Assembly: GCA_020638175.1 (NCBI GenBank) | Contig: JACKJA010000002.1 | Coordinates: 558,001-622,000, forward strand | Length of the DNA stretch: 64,000 bases | Reading direction: 5' to 3' | Origin: Rhodospirillales bacterium | GTDB taxonomy: Bacteria; Pseudomonadota; Alphaproteobacteria; Micavibrionales; Micavibrionaceae | Shown: one piece after another, positions 53,372 to 62,711 of the stretch | How positions within the stretch are numbered: position 1 is the stretch's first letter | How the letters are laid out: each line of letters begins with the position of its first letter | The notes under the pieces: generated by a model | The model's input: only the letters and a program-made list of their open reading frames with translations | Told to the model about the DNA's origin: nothing | The model's database searches: none | Made by a program: the position numbers and the translations under genes

Positions 53372-54022
53372 ATGAGCAAAATCCTGCTTTTACTGATGCC
53401 CCTTTTGCTTGTAGCCTGTGAACCGTCTGGTCCCAAAATCCATGGCTATATCGAAGGTGAGTTTGTCATGATAGCCCCGGCCAGCCTGTCCTCCCGTGAC
53501 GACGCCAAGGCGGCTCTGGATAGCGCAAAAGCCCGGATGGATGAGCTGGAGGCACAGTTGAAAACAGCGGGGCTGGGCGCGCGCGGTGATAGGATCGCCG
53601 CCGCTAAAGCATCCGTAGATATGGCCGAACAAACATTGAAGCAGGCCGAAAAAAAACTGATAGAAGCAACGCCGTTTGCACCGGCTGACGGTATAATTGA
53701 AGAGACGTTTTTTCGGCCCGGCGAATATGTAGCGGCAGGCCAGCCTGTCGTGAATTTGCTCCCGCCGGGAAACGTGAAAATCCGTTTTTATGTGCCGGAG
53801 GGCACGGTATCAAAGCTAAAGGCGGGACAAGGCGTTGCGCCGTTCGGGGATAGCCTCCATGTCGGCGGCACGGATAAGGACAAGCTGGAAGAGGCTCTCG
53901 CTCCGTACTTTAAGAAACCCGGCTATGAATGGCACGAGGCAAGCCCGTCTTTCGAAGGCGTGTTTATCCGCTATATGGCCGATGCTCAGGATAATTTTAA
54001 AAGCGAAGGGAAACAGGCATGA
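53372..54022 (+). pseudogene. Chimera: HlyD-type adaptor head joined to ABC ATPase tail
   Basis: The frame is open (216 residues) but composite. Residues 1-36 are a lipoprotein signal (LLLVACEPSG, Cys16) and the first adaptor strand (HGYIEGEFVMIAP). Much of the hairpin region is then missing, and adaptor sequence resumes (AKARMDELEAQLKTAGLGAR to the PPGNVKIRFYVPEGTVSKLK stretch, about 150). From about 156 on it is the C-terminus of an ABC ATPase of the YbhF type (APFGDSLHVGGTDKDKLEEA, then PSFEGVFIRYMADAQDNF). The nucleotide-binding domain is absent. It overlaps the next frame (ATGA). Confidence 0.75.
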
Positions 54023-54171
54023 AGACCTTCTTTTCCTTTCGCCACGCCGAGGCCGTTTTGCTCAAGGGCAGTAATTTCACGGAAATCTGGCCGCATCTCT
54101 GGCCGCTGATGGTGTTCATGGTTATCATTACGCTCATCGCCATGAAACGCTATCGTCGTACACTGGATTAA
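54019..54171 (+). pseudogene. ABC-2 permease remnant
   Basis: A 50-codon frame begins MKTFFSF and passes directly to RHAEAVLLKGSNFTEIWPHL, a last membrane helix, and MKRYRRTLD. The start looks like a permease N-terminus and the rest like the final ~42 residues of a YbhS/YbhR-type ABC-2 permease. About 320 internal residues are missing. It is the third part of the collapsed exporter operon. Confidence 0.7.
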
Positions 54172-54211
54172 TTTTACGGGTAATGGAAACAGGTAAGGGA
54201 AGAAGAATAAA

Positions 54212-55399
54212 ATGAACATCAGAGATGAAATTCTTGGTATTGCGCAGGAAGCCGCCGAATGGCGGCGGGCGCTGCACAGGCATCCGCAAACCTCTTATGA
54301 AGAGCGGTTTGCCAGTGATTTTGTCGCGCAAAAGCTGGCCGAATGGAATATTCCGCATGAACGCGGCTGGGCGAAAACCGGAATTGTCGCAACGATTGCC
54401 GGCAGCAAAACGGGCAGCGGCAAAGCCATTGGCTTGCGAGCTGATATGGATGCGCTGAACATAAAGGAACAGGCTAATAAGCCTTGGGTCTCCGAGATTG
54501 ACGGCAAAATGCATGGCTGTGGTCATGACGGTCATACGGCGATGCTGCTGGCGGCGGCCAGGTATTTATCCGAAAACCGGGATTTTAACGGCACGGTGTA
54601 CCTGATTTTTCAGCCCGCCGAAGAAAGTGGCAACGGCGCCCTGCGCGTGATTGAGGAAGGGTTGTTTGAAAAATACCCGATGGACTTCATATATGGGCTT
54701 CATAACTGGCCGGGATTGCCAAAGGGGCAGATGGCGGTGTGTCCGGGGCCGATCATGGGCGCCAGCGATTATTTCGCAGCAGAAATTCGGGGCGTCGGCG
54801 GCCATGCAGCGATGCCGCACAACACCAAAGACCCCGTGATTGCGGCGGCCGGCATGATTACGGCCATACAGAACTTTATCAGCCGCGAGGTAGACCCGCT
54901 GGACTCGGCCGTGATTAGTGTAACGAATGTGGCGGCGGGCACCGGGTCGTTGAATGTTATCCCCGACCAGGCCGTTATCAAGGGCGCTGTCCGGACGCTG
55001 TATCCGGCTGTCCGGGACAGGCTGGAAAAACGGCTGGGGGAGATATTACAGGGGACGGCGCAGGCCAGCGGCGTGACCGTGAGCTATACCTATACTCGTG
55101 ATACCGAAGCGACGATCAACGATGCAGAACAGGCCGCTTTTTGTGCCGGGGTGGCCGCCGAAATTGTCGGGACGGGAAATATCGATGCGAACGTCAAACC
55201 CTCGATGGCGGCCGAGGATTTCGGCGCTTTTCTAAGTAAAATTCCGGGCTGTTATATCTGGCTGGGCCAGAATAGCGGGGAAGACGGTACGCCCTGCAGT
55301 CATAGTCTCCACACGCCGCACTATGATTTTAACGATGATGTCATCGCCACAGGCGCGGAATACTGGGTCCGGCTGGTGGAAATGAAGCTGGGAAGCTAG
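54212..55399 (+). CDS. M20 family amidohydrolase (hippurate hydrolase-like)
   Basis: The 395-residue metalloenzyme has HGCGHDGHTAMLLAAARYL (around 103-121), FQPAEESGNGAL with the catalytic Glu, GLHNWPGLPKG, and the dimerisation region GVGGHAAMPH. The late AAEDFG motif is present too. It should cleave N-acyl amino acids; hippurate and N-acetyl amino acids are typical substrates. The end is nearly the same as the M20 scrap at 36889-36987. ArgE-type deacetylation is conceivable but not shown. Confidence 0.9.
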   Translation: MNIRDEILGIAQEAAEWRRALHRHPQTSYEERFASDFVAQKLAEWNIPHERGWAKTGIVATIAGSKTGSGKAIGLRADMDALNIKEQANKPWVSEIDGKMHGCGHDGHTAMLLAAARYLSENRDFNGTVYLIFQPAEESGNGALRVIEEGLFEKYPMDFIYGLHNWPGLPKGQMAVCPGPIMGASDYFAAEIRGVGGHAAMPHNTKDPVIAAAGMITAIQNFISREVDPLDSAVISVTNVAAGTGSLNVIPDQAVIKGAVRTLYPAVRDRLEKRLGEILQGTAQASGVTVSYTYTRDTEATINDAEQAAFCAGVAAEIVGTGNIDANVKPSMAAEDFGAFLSKIPGCYIWLGQNSGEDGTPCSHSLHTPHYDFNDDVIATGAEYWVRLVEMKLGS

Positions 55400-55516
55400 A
55401 AAAATCGTGAACAAAGAGAATAATAAGGGACTGCGGGCTTGTTTACGCCTTCTATCTGTACATATTGAATCCAGATGCTGCGATTGGCGAAGTTCTGTAA
55501 TCGAAGGAGACATTTT

Positions 55517-56107
55517 ATGAAGAAAATGATCGTTTCTGTGGCCTTCATGGCTTTTCTGTGGGCAAGCCCGGCTTTTGCGGCCGATGACGCTGTCTGGACA
55601 CTGGCGCTGGGTGAATCAAAAATCGCCTATGGATCGATCAAGAAAGATTCGATCGGCGAGAACAATCATTTCGGAAAGTTTTCAGGCACGGTGGGCGATG
55701 ACGGTCAGGTCACGGTTGATATCGACGTCATGTCGGTGGAAACAAACGTCGATATTCGTAACGAACGGATGCGCACATACGTGTTTGATAGTGAACATCC
55801 CACAGCAACGCTGAAAACCCAGGTTGATCTTGAAAAGCTGGATGCTTTGGCACCAGGAGAAACAACCACGCTTGATGTTGAGGGAGCGCTCGACCTGTCC
55901 GGCATCTCCGTGCCGGTTGAAACGTCAATGTTTGTGGCCCGGCTGAGCGCGGATAAGATCCTGGCGGTGACTGATGAAATGATTATGGTGACAACCGAGG
56001 ATCTTGGTATTGATGCCGGAATCGATAAATTAAGGGAGCTGGCGGGCTTGCCGGGGATTACTCGCGTCGTTCCTGTCACGCTTCGTTTCGTCTTTGAGAA
56101 AGGGTAG
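55517..56107 (+). CDS. YceI-family periplasmic lipid-binding protein
   Basis: The 196-residue protein has a signal peptide (about 1-21, ending ASPAFAADD). A lipocalin-like YceI domain follows, with VTVDIDVMSVETNVDIRNER and MRTYVFDSEHPTATL. YceI proteins bind isoprenoids in the periplasm. ATG 55517 follows AAGGAGA at the right distance; the frame upstream to 55475 is not native. Confidence 0.88.
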   Translation: MKKMIVSVAFMAFLWASPAFAADDAVWTLALGESKIAYGSIKKDSIGENNHFGKFSGTVGDDGQVTVDIDVMSVETNVDIRNERMRTYVFDSEHPTATLKTQVDLEKLDALAPGETTTLDVEGALDLSGISVPVETSMFVARLSADKILAVTDEMIMVTTEDLGIDAGIDKLRELAGLPGITRVVPVTLRFVFEKG

Positions 56108-56234
56108 GGCCACTCCGCGCGCACCCGTTCCGTTGTTCTCGTCAAAGTTTGAAAATATTTGGAAAATGGCAGCGGAAGCAGTCAGAGGTTAACTGTTCCT
56201 TGTCCCAAATCGTCGTATGAAACGTCAATCAAAG

Positions 56235-59200
56235 TTAATCTTTCCTTTCGGTTTGTGTCGGTAGTTTCAGTTTCCATTGCATATACGCCGCATAAAGAAC
56301 CGGAATAAGGATAAGCGTCAGGATCGTCGTGCTAATCATGCCGCCAACCATCGGCAAGGCAATCCGCCGCATCACGTCCGAACCCGGCCCTTCGGTCAGG
56401 AAAATCGGGATCAGGCCGAGAATAATCACGGAAACGGTCATCATTTTGGGACGCACGCGCTGCACTGCGCCGCGACGAACATTTTCCAGTAGACCTTCAA
56501 AACTATCCGGCCAATGATCGCGCATTTGCTGGTCGAGATAAATCAACATGACAATCGCGGTTTCAACGGCAATCCCGGCCAACGCAATAAACCCAACTGC
56601 GACAGCTACGGACAGATGATACCCGGCCAGCCACAGCCACCACACCCCGCCCGTTACACCAAACGGCACGGAGAGCATAATCAGCAATGTGCGATCCCAG
56701 CGACCAAAATGCAGGTAAAGCAACGTCAAGATAATCAGCAACGTGGCTGGAACCGCCATTTTCAGACGCTCATTCGCTTCTTGCATCTGTTCGAACTGCC
56801 CGGAGAGTTTAAGCGTGTAGCCTTGCGGCAATTCCAGCGTTTTCAGTTTTTCCTGCAAATCAGCAATGTAGGAACCAAGATCCCGGCCCTCAATATCCAC
56901 GAACACCCAGCCATTGAGCCGCGCATCTTCGGATTTTATCATGGACGGCCCCTCGGCAATACGGATTTCAGCGAGATCAGCCAATGGAATTTGTGCACCC
57001 TGCGGCGTGGGAATAAGGATATTATCCAGTTCCGTTACATGCTCGCGGAACGGCCTGTCGTAGCGCAGCATGATCGGATAACGCTCCCGCCCTTCCACAG
57101 CTTCATCAAGCTGCATCCCGCCCAGCGCCGTTTGTATCACCCGCTGAACCATACCAAGCGATATGCCGTAGCGGGCAATCTCCCGGCGGTTGGGCACAAT
57201 CTCGATATATTTTCCGCCAACAACCCGGTCGGCAATGGCGCTGCGCGTGCCCGGCACAGTGCGGACCAGCCCCTCGACCTGTTTGGCAATCCCGTCGATC
57301 TTGTTCAAATCGGTTCCGGCTACCTTGATCCCGACCGGGGTACGGATTCCTGTGGTCAACATATCGAGGCGGATTTTGATCGGATAGCCCCAACTATCCA
57401 TCATCCCCGGCAGGCCGACGCGCTCATTGAGATCGGCGATCAGTTTTTGCGGCGTCATCCCCTTGCGCCATTCAGACCGGGGTTTGAGTTCAATCCATGT
57501 TTCAATCATCGCCAGTGGCGCGGGGTCGGTAGCCGAATTGGAACGGCCCGCTTTACCAAATACATGTTCGACCTCAGGCACCGTCATGATCTGGCGGTTG
57601 GTAACCTGCAAAATCTCCCTTGCTTTGGTGACCGACACGCCCGGCAGAGACATCGGCATATAAAGCAACCCGCCCTCATAAAGCGGCGGCATGAACTCGC
57701 TGCCCAAACGCGAGGCCGGAAGCGCGGTGCTGACCAAAGCAATAAGAGCCAGCACAATCGTTGTCTTGCGCCATTCCAAAGCCGCATTCAAAAATGGTTT
57801 ATACAAAGCAATAAAGAAACGATTGGTCGGGTTTTCATCTTCGCGACGGATTTTGCCGCGCACCAGCCAGAGCAGCAGCACCGGCACCACTGTCACCGAT
57901 AACAATGCAGCAGCAGCCATGGCATAAGTCTTGGTAAAAGCCAGCGGCGTGAACAGCCGCGCCGATTGCCCGGTCAGGGCAAAAACCGGAAAGAAAGACA
58001 CGGTAATAATCAACAGGGAGAAAAATAACCCCGGCCCAACTTCTTTGGCGGCTTGTATGAGTGCTTTTTGTTTTTCCTCCTTATCTGCCTCCGCCCCCAT
58101 GCCGGATAATTTCCGGTGGGCATTCTCCACCATCACAATCGACGCATCCACCATCGCACCAATGGCAATCGCAATTCCGCCCAGCGACATGATATTGGCC
58201 GTAATCCCCTGCGCATTCATCACAATAAAGGCGGCAAGGATACCGAGCGGAATGGTGATAATGGCGACCAAAGCGCTGCGGGCATGAAGTAAAAACAGAA
58301 AGGTAATGAGTGCAACCATCAGGCTTTCTTCAATCAATTTATGTTTAAGGTACTCGACCGAGCCTTCAATCAATTCACTGCGGTCGTAAACGGTTTTGAT
58401 TTCCACACCGTCTGGCAACCCTTGTTTCACACTTTCCAGCCGCGCTTTGACATTATGGATGACATCCAGAGCATTGGCACCGGGGCGCATAACAACAATG
58501 CCGCCTACCGCTTCCCCCACACCGTTGAGTTCCGTTACGCCGCGACGGAGCGCCGGGCCTTCCACCACGCGCGCCACATCACCAACTGTAATGGGCGTTC
58601 CATCTATGCTTTTTAGAACAGCTTGCTGCAAATCTTCCGGTTTGTTTACATAGCCGAGAGAGCGGATCAGATATTCCGTTTCGGCCATTTCCAGCGTCCG
58701 GCCCCCGGTTTCTTGATTGGCAGAGCGCACAGCTTCGATCACTGTTTGCAAAGGAATGTCAAAGGCGCGCAGTTTGTTAGGATCGACCAGGACCTGATAT
58801 TCCTTCACAAACCCGCCGACACTGGCCACTTCCGCCACACCGGCAACGGTCGCCAGTTCAAAGCGCACAAACCAGTCCTGCAAGCTACGCAATTCCGAAA
58901 GATCATGCTGGCCCGTGCGGTCATACAATGCATATTGAAACACCCAGCCCACGCCCGTTGCATCCGGCCCGAGTTGCGGCTCTACGCCTTCGGGCAACAT
59001 ACCGCGTACCTGCGAGAGATATTCCAACGTGCGGCTCCGCGCCCAATACATATCCACGTTATCTTCAAAAACGATATAGACGAACGACGTGCCGAACATC
59101 GAAAAGCCTCGCACGACTTTTGTTTTGGGCAGCGAGAGCATCTGTGTGGAGAGCGGATAGGTCACCTGATCCTCAACCACCTGAGGAGCTTGCCCCGGCC

Positions 59201-59393
59201 AGTCTGTGCGAATAATCACCTGTGTGTCGGACAGGTCGGGAATGGCATCCAACGGGATTTTCGTTACCGCCGCCATTCCCGTCACAAATAAGGCCAAAGC
59301 GCCTAGCATGACAAAAAACTGATGGGTCACTGACCAATCGATAACCTTGGCCGCGAAGCTCTGGGAAGGATCATGAATATGATTATTGTCCAT
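56235..59393 (-). CDS. cusA: Heavy-metal efflux RND permease (CusA/CzcA family)
   Basis: The ~1052-residue inner-membrane pump has the HME-RND markers: TKIPLDAIPDLSDTQVIIRT (around residue 45), the TM4 motif GAMVDASIVMVENAH with the single proton-relay Asp, and the second-half layout of a duplicated RND protein. Monovalent metal (Cu/Ag) export is likely because the adaptor has an N-terminal metal-binding domain, but Zn/Co/Cd is not excluded. Start ATG 59393 is inside the end of the adaptor gene (11-base overlap). Confidence 0.92.
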   Translation of the reverse strand: MDNNHIHDPSQSFAAKVIDWSVTHQFFVMLGALALFVTGMAAVTKIPLDAIPDLSDTQVIIRTDWPGQAPQVVEDQVTYPLSTQMLSLPKTKVVRGFSMFGTSFVYIVFEDNVDMYWARSRTLEYLSQVRGMLPEGVEPQLGPDATGVGWVFQYALYDRTGQHDLSELRSLQDWFVRFELATVAGVAEVASVGGFVKEYQVLVDPNKLRAFDIPLQTVIEAVRSANQETGGRTLEMAETEYLIRSLGYVNKPEDLQQAVLKSIDGTPITVGDVARVVEGPALRRGVTELNGVGEAVGGIVVMRPGANALDVIHNVKARLESVKQGLPDGVEIKTVYDRSELIEGSVEYLKHKLIEESLMVALITFLFLLHARSALVAIITIPLGILAAFIVMNAQGITANIMSLGGIAIAIGAMVDASIVMVENAHRKLSGMGAEADKEEKQKALIQAAKEVGPGLFFSLLIITVSFFPVFALTGQSARLFTPLAFTKTYAMAAAALLSVTVVPVLLLWLVRGKIRREDENPTNRFFIALYKPFLNAALEWRKTTIVLALIALVSTALPASRLGSEFMPPLYEGGLLYMPMSLPGVSVTKAREILQVTNRQIMTVPEVEHVFGKAGRSNSATDPAPLAMIETWIELKPRSEWRKGMTPQKLIADLNERVGLPGMMDSWGYPIKIRLDMLTTGIRTPVGIKVAGTDLNKIDGIAKQVEGLVRTVPGTRSAIADRVVGGKYIEIVPNRREIARYGISLGMVQRVIQTALGGMQLDEAVEGRERYPIMLRYDRPFREHVTELDNILIPTPQGAQIPLADLAEIRIAEGPSMIKSEDARLNGWVFVDIEGRDLGSYIADLQEKLKTLELPQGYTLKLSGQFEQMQEANERLKMAVPATLLIILTLLYLHFGRWDRTLLIMLSVPFGVTGGVWWLWLAGYHLSVAVAVGFIALAGIAVETAIVMLIYLDQQMRDHWPDSFEGLLENVRRGAVQRVRPKMMTVSVIILGLIPIFLTEGPGSDVMRRIALPMVGGMISTTILTLILIPVLYAAYMQWKLKLPTQTERKD

Positions 59394-60543
59394 GATGATG
59401 CTCCATTCCCGCCATGCCGCCGCGCAGATTGCTTTCGGCATCCAGCATAAATTGCCCGGAGGTCACAATCCGCTGGCCGTGAGAGAGGCCGCTTTTAATC
59501 TCGGTCAGACCGTCCGCCGTAATTCCCGTTTCCACCATGACAGGTTTAAAATATCCATCGCCCGCGTCTTCTATGACATATGCACCCATCTCCCCATACA
59601 GAACGGCCTCCACCGGAACGGCGAGGCGTGATTGCACATCGGCATTGAAGACAACATCCACGTAAGTGTCGGATTTTAACGTTCCATCCGGGTTGTCCAA
59701 AAGCAGGCGCACCTGAACTGTGCGGCTTTGCGGATCATCCACGGGATCGATAAAATCCACGGTCGTTTCGTAATGCTCTCCTGTTTCCGGCACGGTTATA
59801 GTGGCGGGCATTCCTTTTTCCAGAAATTGCACATCACGCACCGGCACATCTGCATTGACCCAGAGCTTGGAAAAGTCCTGCAATTTTAAAACACTGCCGC
59901 CTTCATTCACATGCGCGCCTTTACGCACATTGAGCATTGTCACCGTACCGTCAGCCGGTGCATAAAACGGTGTTTCTTCCAGGAACTTGCCTTGCTTTTT
60001 GAGCTCTGCGATCCCCTTGTCATCCATACCGTACAGGCGCAGACGTTGCTCCGCATTGCCGATCCGGCTGCCAATAAGAAAATCCGATTGTGCACTCATC
60101 AAGTCAGGGCTGTAATAGGTAAACAACAGATCGCCTTTTTTGACCGTATCGCCGACGGCCGCCACAGGCAGGCCAACAATCCAGCCTTTGGTACGCACAT
60201 CCACGGCATATTCCAATCGTGTGCTGGGCGCGATTTTTCCAAAGGCACGGATGTTCCGGCCAAAATCGTGATGCATCGCTTCCGCAGTTCTAACACCAAG
60301 AGTTTGAACGTAAGACGGATCAATATGAAATGCGCCTTCAGCGGCGGCTGCGCTGTGACCTTCGTGGTCTGCGCCATCCGGCGCTTCGGCTACTTTCGGT
60401 ACCAGCGTCATACCGCAAATCGGGCACGTATCGCCTTCCTCCCCGCTGATATGCGGGTGCATCGGGCATATATAGATGTCCTCTGCTGCCAGTGCAGATG
60501 GGACAAACGCAAATAAGAATAGAATGAAAAATAAAACACGCAT
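59383..60543 (-). CDS. cusB: Heavy-metal efflux periplasmic adaptor (CusB family)
   Basis: The 386-residue protein has a signal peptide (1-20), then a heavy-metal-binding domain with YICPMHPHISGEEGDTCPIC and GM (about 24-46). The adaptor domains follow (VAAVGDTVKKGDLLFTYYSP, PFYAPADGTVTMLNVRKG). It ends MAGMEHHHGQ, a Met/His-rich tail suited to metal transfer. It is the second gene of the minus-strand cluster. No outer-membrane CusC gene is in view. Confidence 0.92.
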   Translation of the reverse strand: MRVLFFILFLFAFVPSALAAEDIYICPMHPHISGEEGDTCPICGMTLVPKVAEAPDGADHEGHSAAAAEGAFHIDPSYVQTLGVRTAEAMHHDFGRNIRAFGKIAPSTRLEYAVDVRTKGWIVGLPVAAVGDTVKKGDLLFTYYSPDLMSAQSDFLIGSRIGNAEQRLRLYGMDDKGIAELKKQGKFLEETPFYAPADGTVTMLNVRKGAHVNEGGSVLKLQDFSKLWVNADVPVRDVQFLEKGMPATITVPETGEHYETTVDFIDPVDDPQSRTVQVRLLLDNPDGTLKSDTYVDVVFNADVQSRLAVPVEAVLYGEMGAYVIEDAGDGYFKPVMVETGITADGLTEIKSGLSHGQRIVTSGQFMLDAESNLRGGMAGMEHHHGQ

Positions 60544-60591
60544 AATAAATCTCCTTTCCTAAGGTTGAAAAAAACAGGAAAAGAGGCGTGT

Positions 60592-60978
60592 TTAAATTCT
60601 AAAACGCTGCGTGGTGAGTATCAGGGGAGGTTCGTTAGGCGTTCGCCCGGCTCCATCAGGCGGGCCGCGAATGCCGTGAATATCAGTGGGCTGAAAACTG
60701 TAATCGGTGGTTAAATCAGCCCATGCGAAATGAATAATGTCCAGGGATTGATCCGGCTGCGGTACATCGGCCTGTACACTTGGCTGAAACAAATCTACGC
60801 CCATACAGTCCAGCGCCATCATCGGGCTTGATTTTTTACTTTCTTTCGATTGATGGCAGGGCTTTTCTTCTGCCGCTTGCGCCCCCTTCATAGGACAAAA
60901 CGGCATCGCGCACGTCAGTATCGGCGTGAGCATCAAAAACGTCATCAATCCAAGCAAAATATTGCGCATGGGTCTCAT
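60592..60978 (-). CDS. Small exported Cys/Met-rich protein of the metal efflux cluster
   Basis: The 128-residue protein has an N-terminal membrane or signal segment (about 6-25). Metal-friendly residues follow (CAMPFCPMKGAQA, HQSKE, MMALDCMGVD) and the end is Pro-rich (LTTQRFRI). Position and composition suggest a copper-related periplasmic role; no function is known. Start may be ATG 60978 or the ATG nine bases later. Confidence 0.6.
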   Translation of the reverse strand: MRPMRNILLGLMTFLMLTPILTCAMPFCPMKGAQAAEEKPCHQSKESKKSSPMMALDCMGVDLFQPSVQADVPQPDQSLDIIHFAWADLTTDYSFQPTDIHGIRGPPDGAGRTPNEPPLILTTQRFRI

Positions 60979-61022
60979 AATACACTATTCGGATAAAAAA
61001 GTCTTAAAGTTACTAAAGATTG

Positions 61023-61168
61023 TTCATACTAGAGATTATCGTATTTTCACCTGCCCAAAGGACGGGAAAACAGGGGCTAGAGAAAAAGGTGAGAAATGAG
61101 GGTGAGAAGGTGTTCTCTGCTGTCCTTCGAACTGAAGGCATTCGGGAAGCGCCGCGGTGTGCGGGGCT
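61023..61168 (+). repeat. 146-bp intergenic repeat, copy 2
   Basis: The sequence from TTCATACTAGAG to GCGGGGCT matches the reverse complement of 32319-32464 at about nine bases in ten. It lies between the metal efflux cluster and the Fic gene and has no gene of its own. Confidence 0.8.
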
Positions 61169-61264
61169 GAGGCGTATAAAATCTGGAATATCGGGAAATT
61201 ATGGACTAAATGGCAGGGGATGCAATCGAACAATAATTATTCTCCAGAGAGCAAAAAACCTTGA

Positions 61265-61284
61265 AAACCATAATGTTATGGTTT
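61265..61284. promoter_or_regulatory. Perfect inverted repeat, probable operator of the Fic-MerR gene
   Basis: AAACCATAA-TG-TTATGGTTT is a perfect 9-bp inverted repeat that ends 11 bases before the fic ATG. A further half-site-like TATGGTTTA follows. No ribosome-binding site is visible between it and the ATG. Since the Fic protein carries a MerR-type DNA-binding domain, self-repression is the natural reading. Confidence 0.55.
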
Positions 61285-61295
61285 ATGGTTTATAG

Positions 61296-62276
61296 ATGAA
61301 TTATGATGTTTTAACGCAAAATAAACGAGTTTTAGACAAGTACAGGCCACTCCCAGATGCTCTGGTCAATAATCTGGACGAATGGTTTCGTGTTGAACTT
61401 ACATATACGAGCAACGCTATTGAAGGCAACACACTCACCCGCCGTGAAACAGCGCTGGTTGTTGAGAAAGGCCTGACTGTCGGGGGTAAATCATTAATAG
61501 AGCATTTGGAGGCCACTAATCACGCGCAGGCTCTTGACTGGGTTAAGGATCAGGTCGATCGCAAGCCTCAGGCTTTGACAGAGGACGATATTCTCAAAAT
61601 CCACAATATAATCCTGAAAGGCATCGATGATGAAAATGCAGGACACTACCGCAACGTCCCTGTGCGTATTTCCGGCTCATCTGTTGTTTTGCCCAACCCA
61701 GCCAAAGTTCCTAATTTAATGGCTGATATGCAAGCATGGCTAAGGTCCGAAAAAAAACTACATCCTGTTGAATTGGCTGCTGAAGCACATTATCGCTTAG
61801 TCACAATCCATCCTTTTGTTGATGGTAACGGCCGAACAGCACGCCTATTGATGAATATGATTTTGATGATGGAGGGCTATCCTCCTGCCATTATTCGAAA
61901 ACGTGACCGTTTGGCCTATATCGGTGCCCTTGAAAAAGCGCAATTGGGTGACTCCAAACAAGATTATTTTAAGCTTATAAGCAAAGCCGTTGACCGTTCG
62001 CTTGATATTTATCTAAAGGCCATAAACGGTGAAACAGATACGCAGAGTATTGAGCCAAAACTTATGAAGATTGGGGAGATTGCTAAAGCTGTTAATGAAA
62101 ATAACTCCACCATCCGCCATTGGACAAAAGAAGGACTACTTGAGGTGGCTGAAACTACCAAATCAGGATACCAGCTTTATGCGCCAGACATGATCGCGCG
62201 CGTAGAAAAAATTCACAAGCTGAAAGACCAGCGCTACAGCCTACAAGAAATAAAACAACTGCTAGAGAAAAGTTAG
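61296..62276 (+). CDS. Fic-domain AMP-transferase with C-terminal MerR-type HTH
   Basis: The 326-residue protein has an N-terminal inhibitory motif (SNAIEGN, residues 39-45, class II type with Glu43). The Fic core follows, with HPFVDGNGR at 172-180 (catalytic His172). A MerR-type winged helix sits at about 256-325 (KIGEIAKAVNENNSTIRHWT). Fic enzymes add AMP to target proteins, and inhibition by the N-terminal helix is expected. There is no antitoxin gene beside it; regulation could run through the fused DNA-binding domain. No Shine-Dalgarno sequence is visible. Confidence 0.9.
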   Translation: MNYDVLTQNKRVLDKYRPLPDALVNNLDEWFRVELTYTSNAIEGNTLTRRETALVVEKGLTVGGKSLIEHLEATNHAQALDWVKDQVDRKPQALTEDDILKIHNIILKGIDDENAGHYRNVPVRISGSSVVLPNPAKVPNLMADMQAWLRSEKKLHPVELAAEAHYRLVTIHPFVDGNGRTARLLMNMILMMEGYPPAIIRKRDRLAYIGALEKAQLGDSKQDYFKLISKAVDRSLDIYLKAINGETDTQSIEPKLMKIGEIAKAVNENNSTIRHWTKEGLLEVAETTKSGYQLYAPDMIARVEKIHKLKDQRYSLQEIKQLLEKS

Positions 62277-62294
62277 CGAAGATTGTTTGGTTGA

Positions 62295-62339
62295 TGGCAG
62301 GGGCGACAGGATTCGAACCTGCGACCTACGGTTTTGGAG
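62295..62339 (-). repeat. 3' half of tRNA-Trp, probable attachment site core
   Basis: On the minus strand the sequence reads from the anticodon loop CTCCAAA (anticodon CCA) through the T arm GCAGGTTCGAATCCTGT to the acceptor strand CGCCCCT and GCCA. No 5' half follows on the upstream side: the bases that should pair with ACCG are ATAA-rich. This is the usual footprint of an integrase att core duplicated at the far end of an element inserted into tRNA-Trp. The element should lie to the right of it. Confidence 0.75.
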
Positions 62340-62711
62340 TTATATTAACATAACTATTATAGGTGCTTGTCGATTACTGTCAGTTCCTTAGTTTATAACA
62401 GTTTGCCCAGCACCGCAATTCCTCTCCTTTACCCTAAATTCCTGCCCTGTCCTCGCGGTTATTGAGCAAAAACGTTACCTCCGCGTTACCTTGGAGTGCC
62501 CAATAACCGCGGGTCTTTCTGTTCTAACAGTAACGCCTCATTATAAATGCGTTCTCTGTCCAACTTGTGCTGACGGAAAACAGTCAGAGGGCTCCACATT
62601 TCAGGCATCCTCCTGAAGATCTGACCGCAGATTCGGACAAGAAAAGACATAAAAGTTGATTTTACGAAAACAGTGTGCAATAAAGTTGCAACAAATAAGG
62701 AGAGAATTAAA
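62340..62711. other. Left end of the integrated element, no clear gene
   Basis: A minus-strand frame of up to 64 codons (62486-62680) exists but has no ribosome-binding site, so I do not call it. The stretch includes AT-rich blocks suitable for the promoter of the 62712 gene. Confidence 0.4.

Noticed and set aside
61020..61295. 91-codon frame through the 146-bp repeat, similar to the frame on the other copy
   Set aside because: Both frames follow from the repeat's DNA identity; neither has a start with a ribosome-binding site and the tails after the repeat differ completely.
62486..62680. Minus-strand frame of 64 codons in the element end
   Set aside because: No ribosome-binding site at either ATG and no family likeness; the composition fits a chance open frame in a promoter region.
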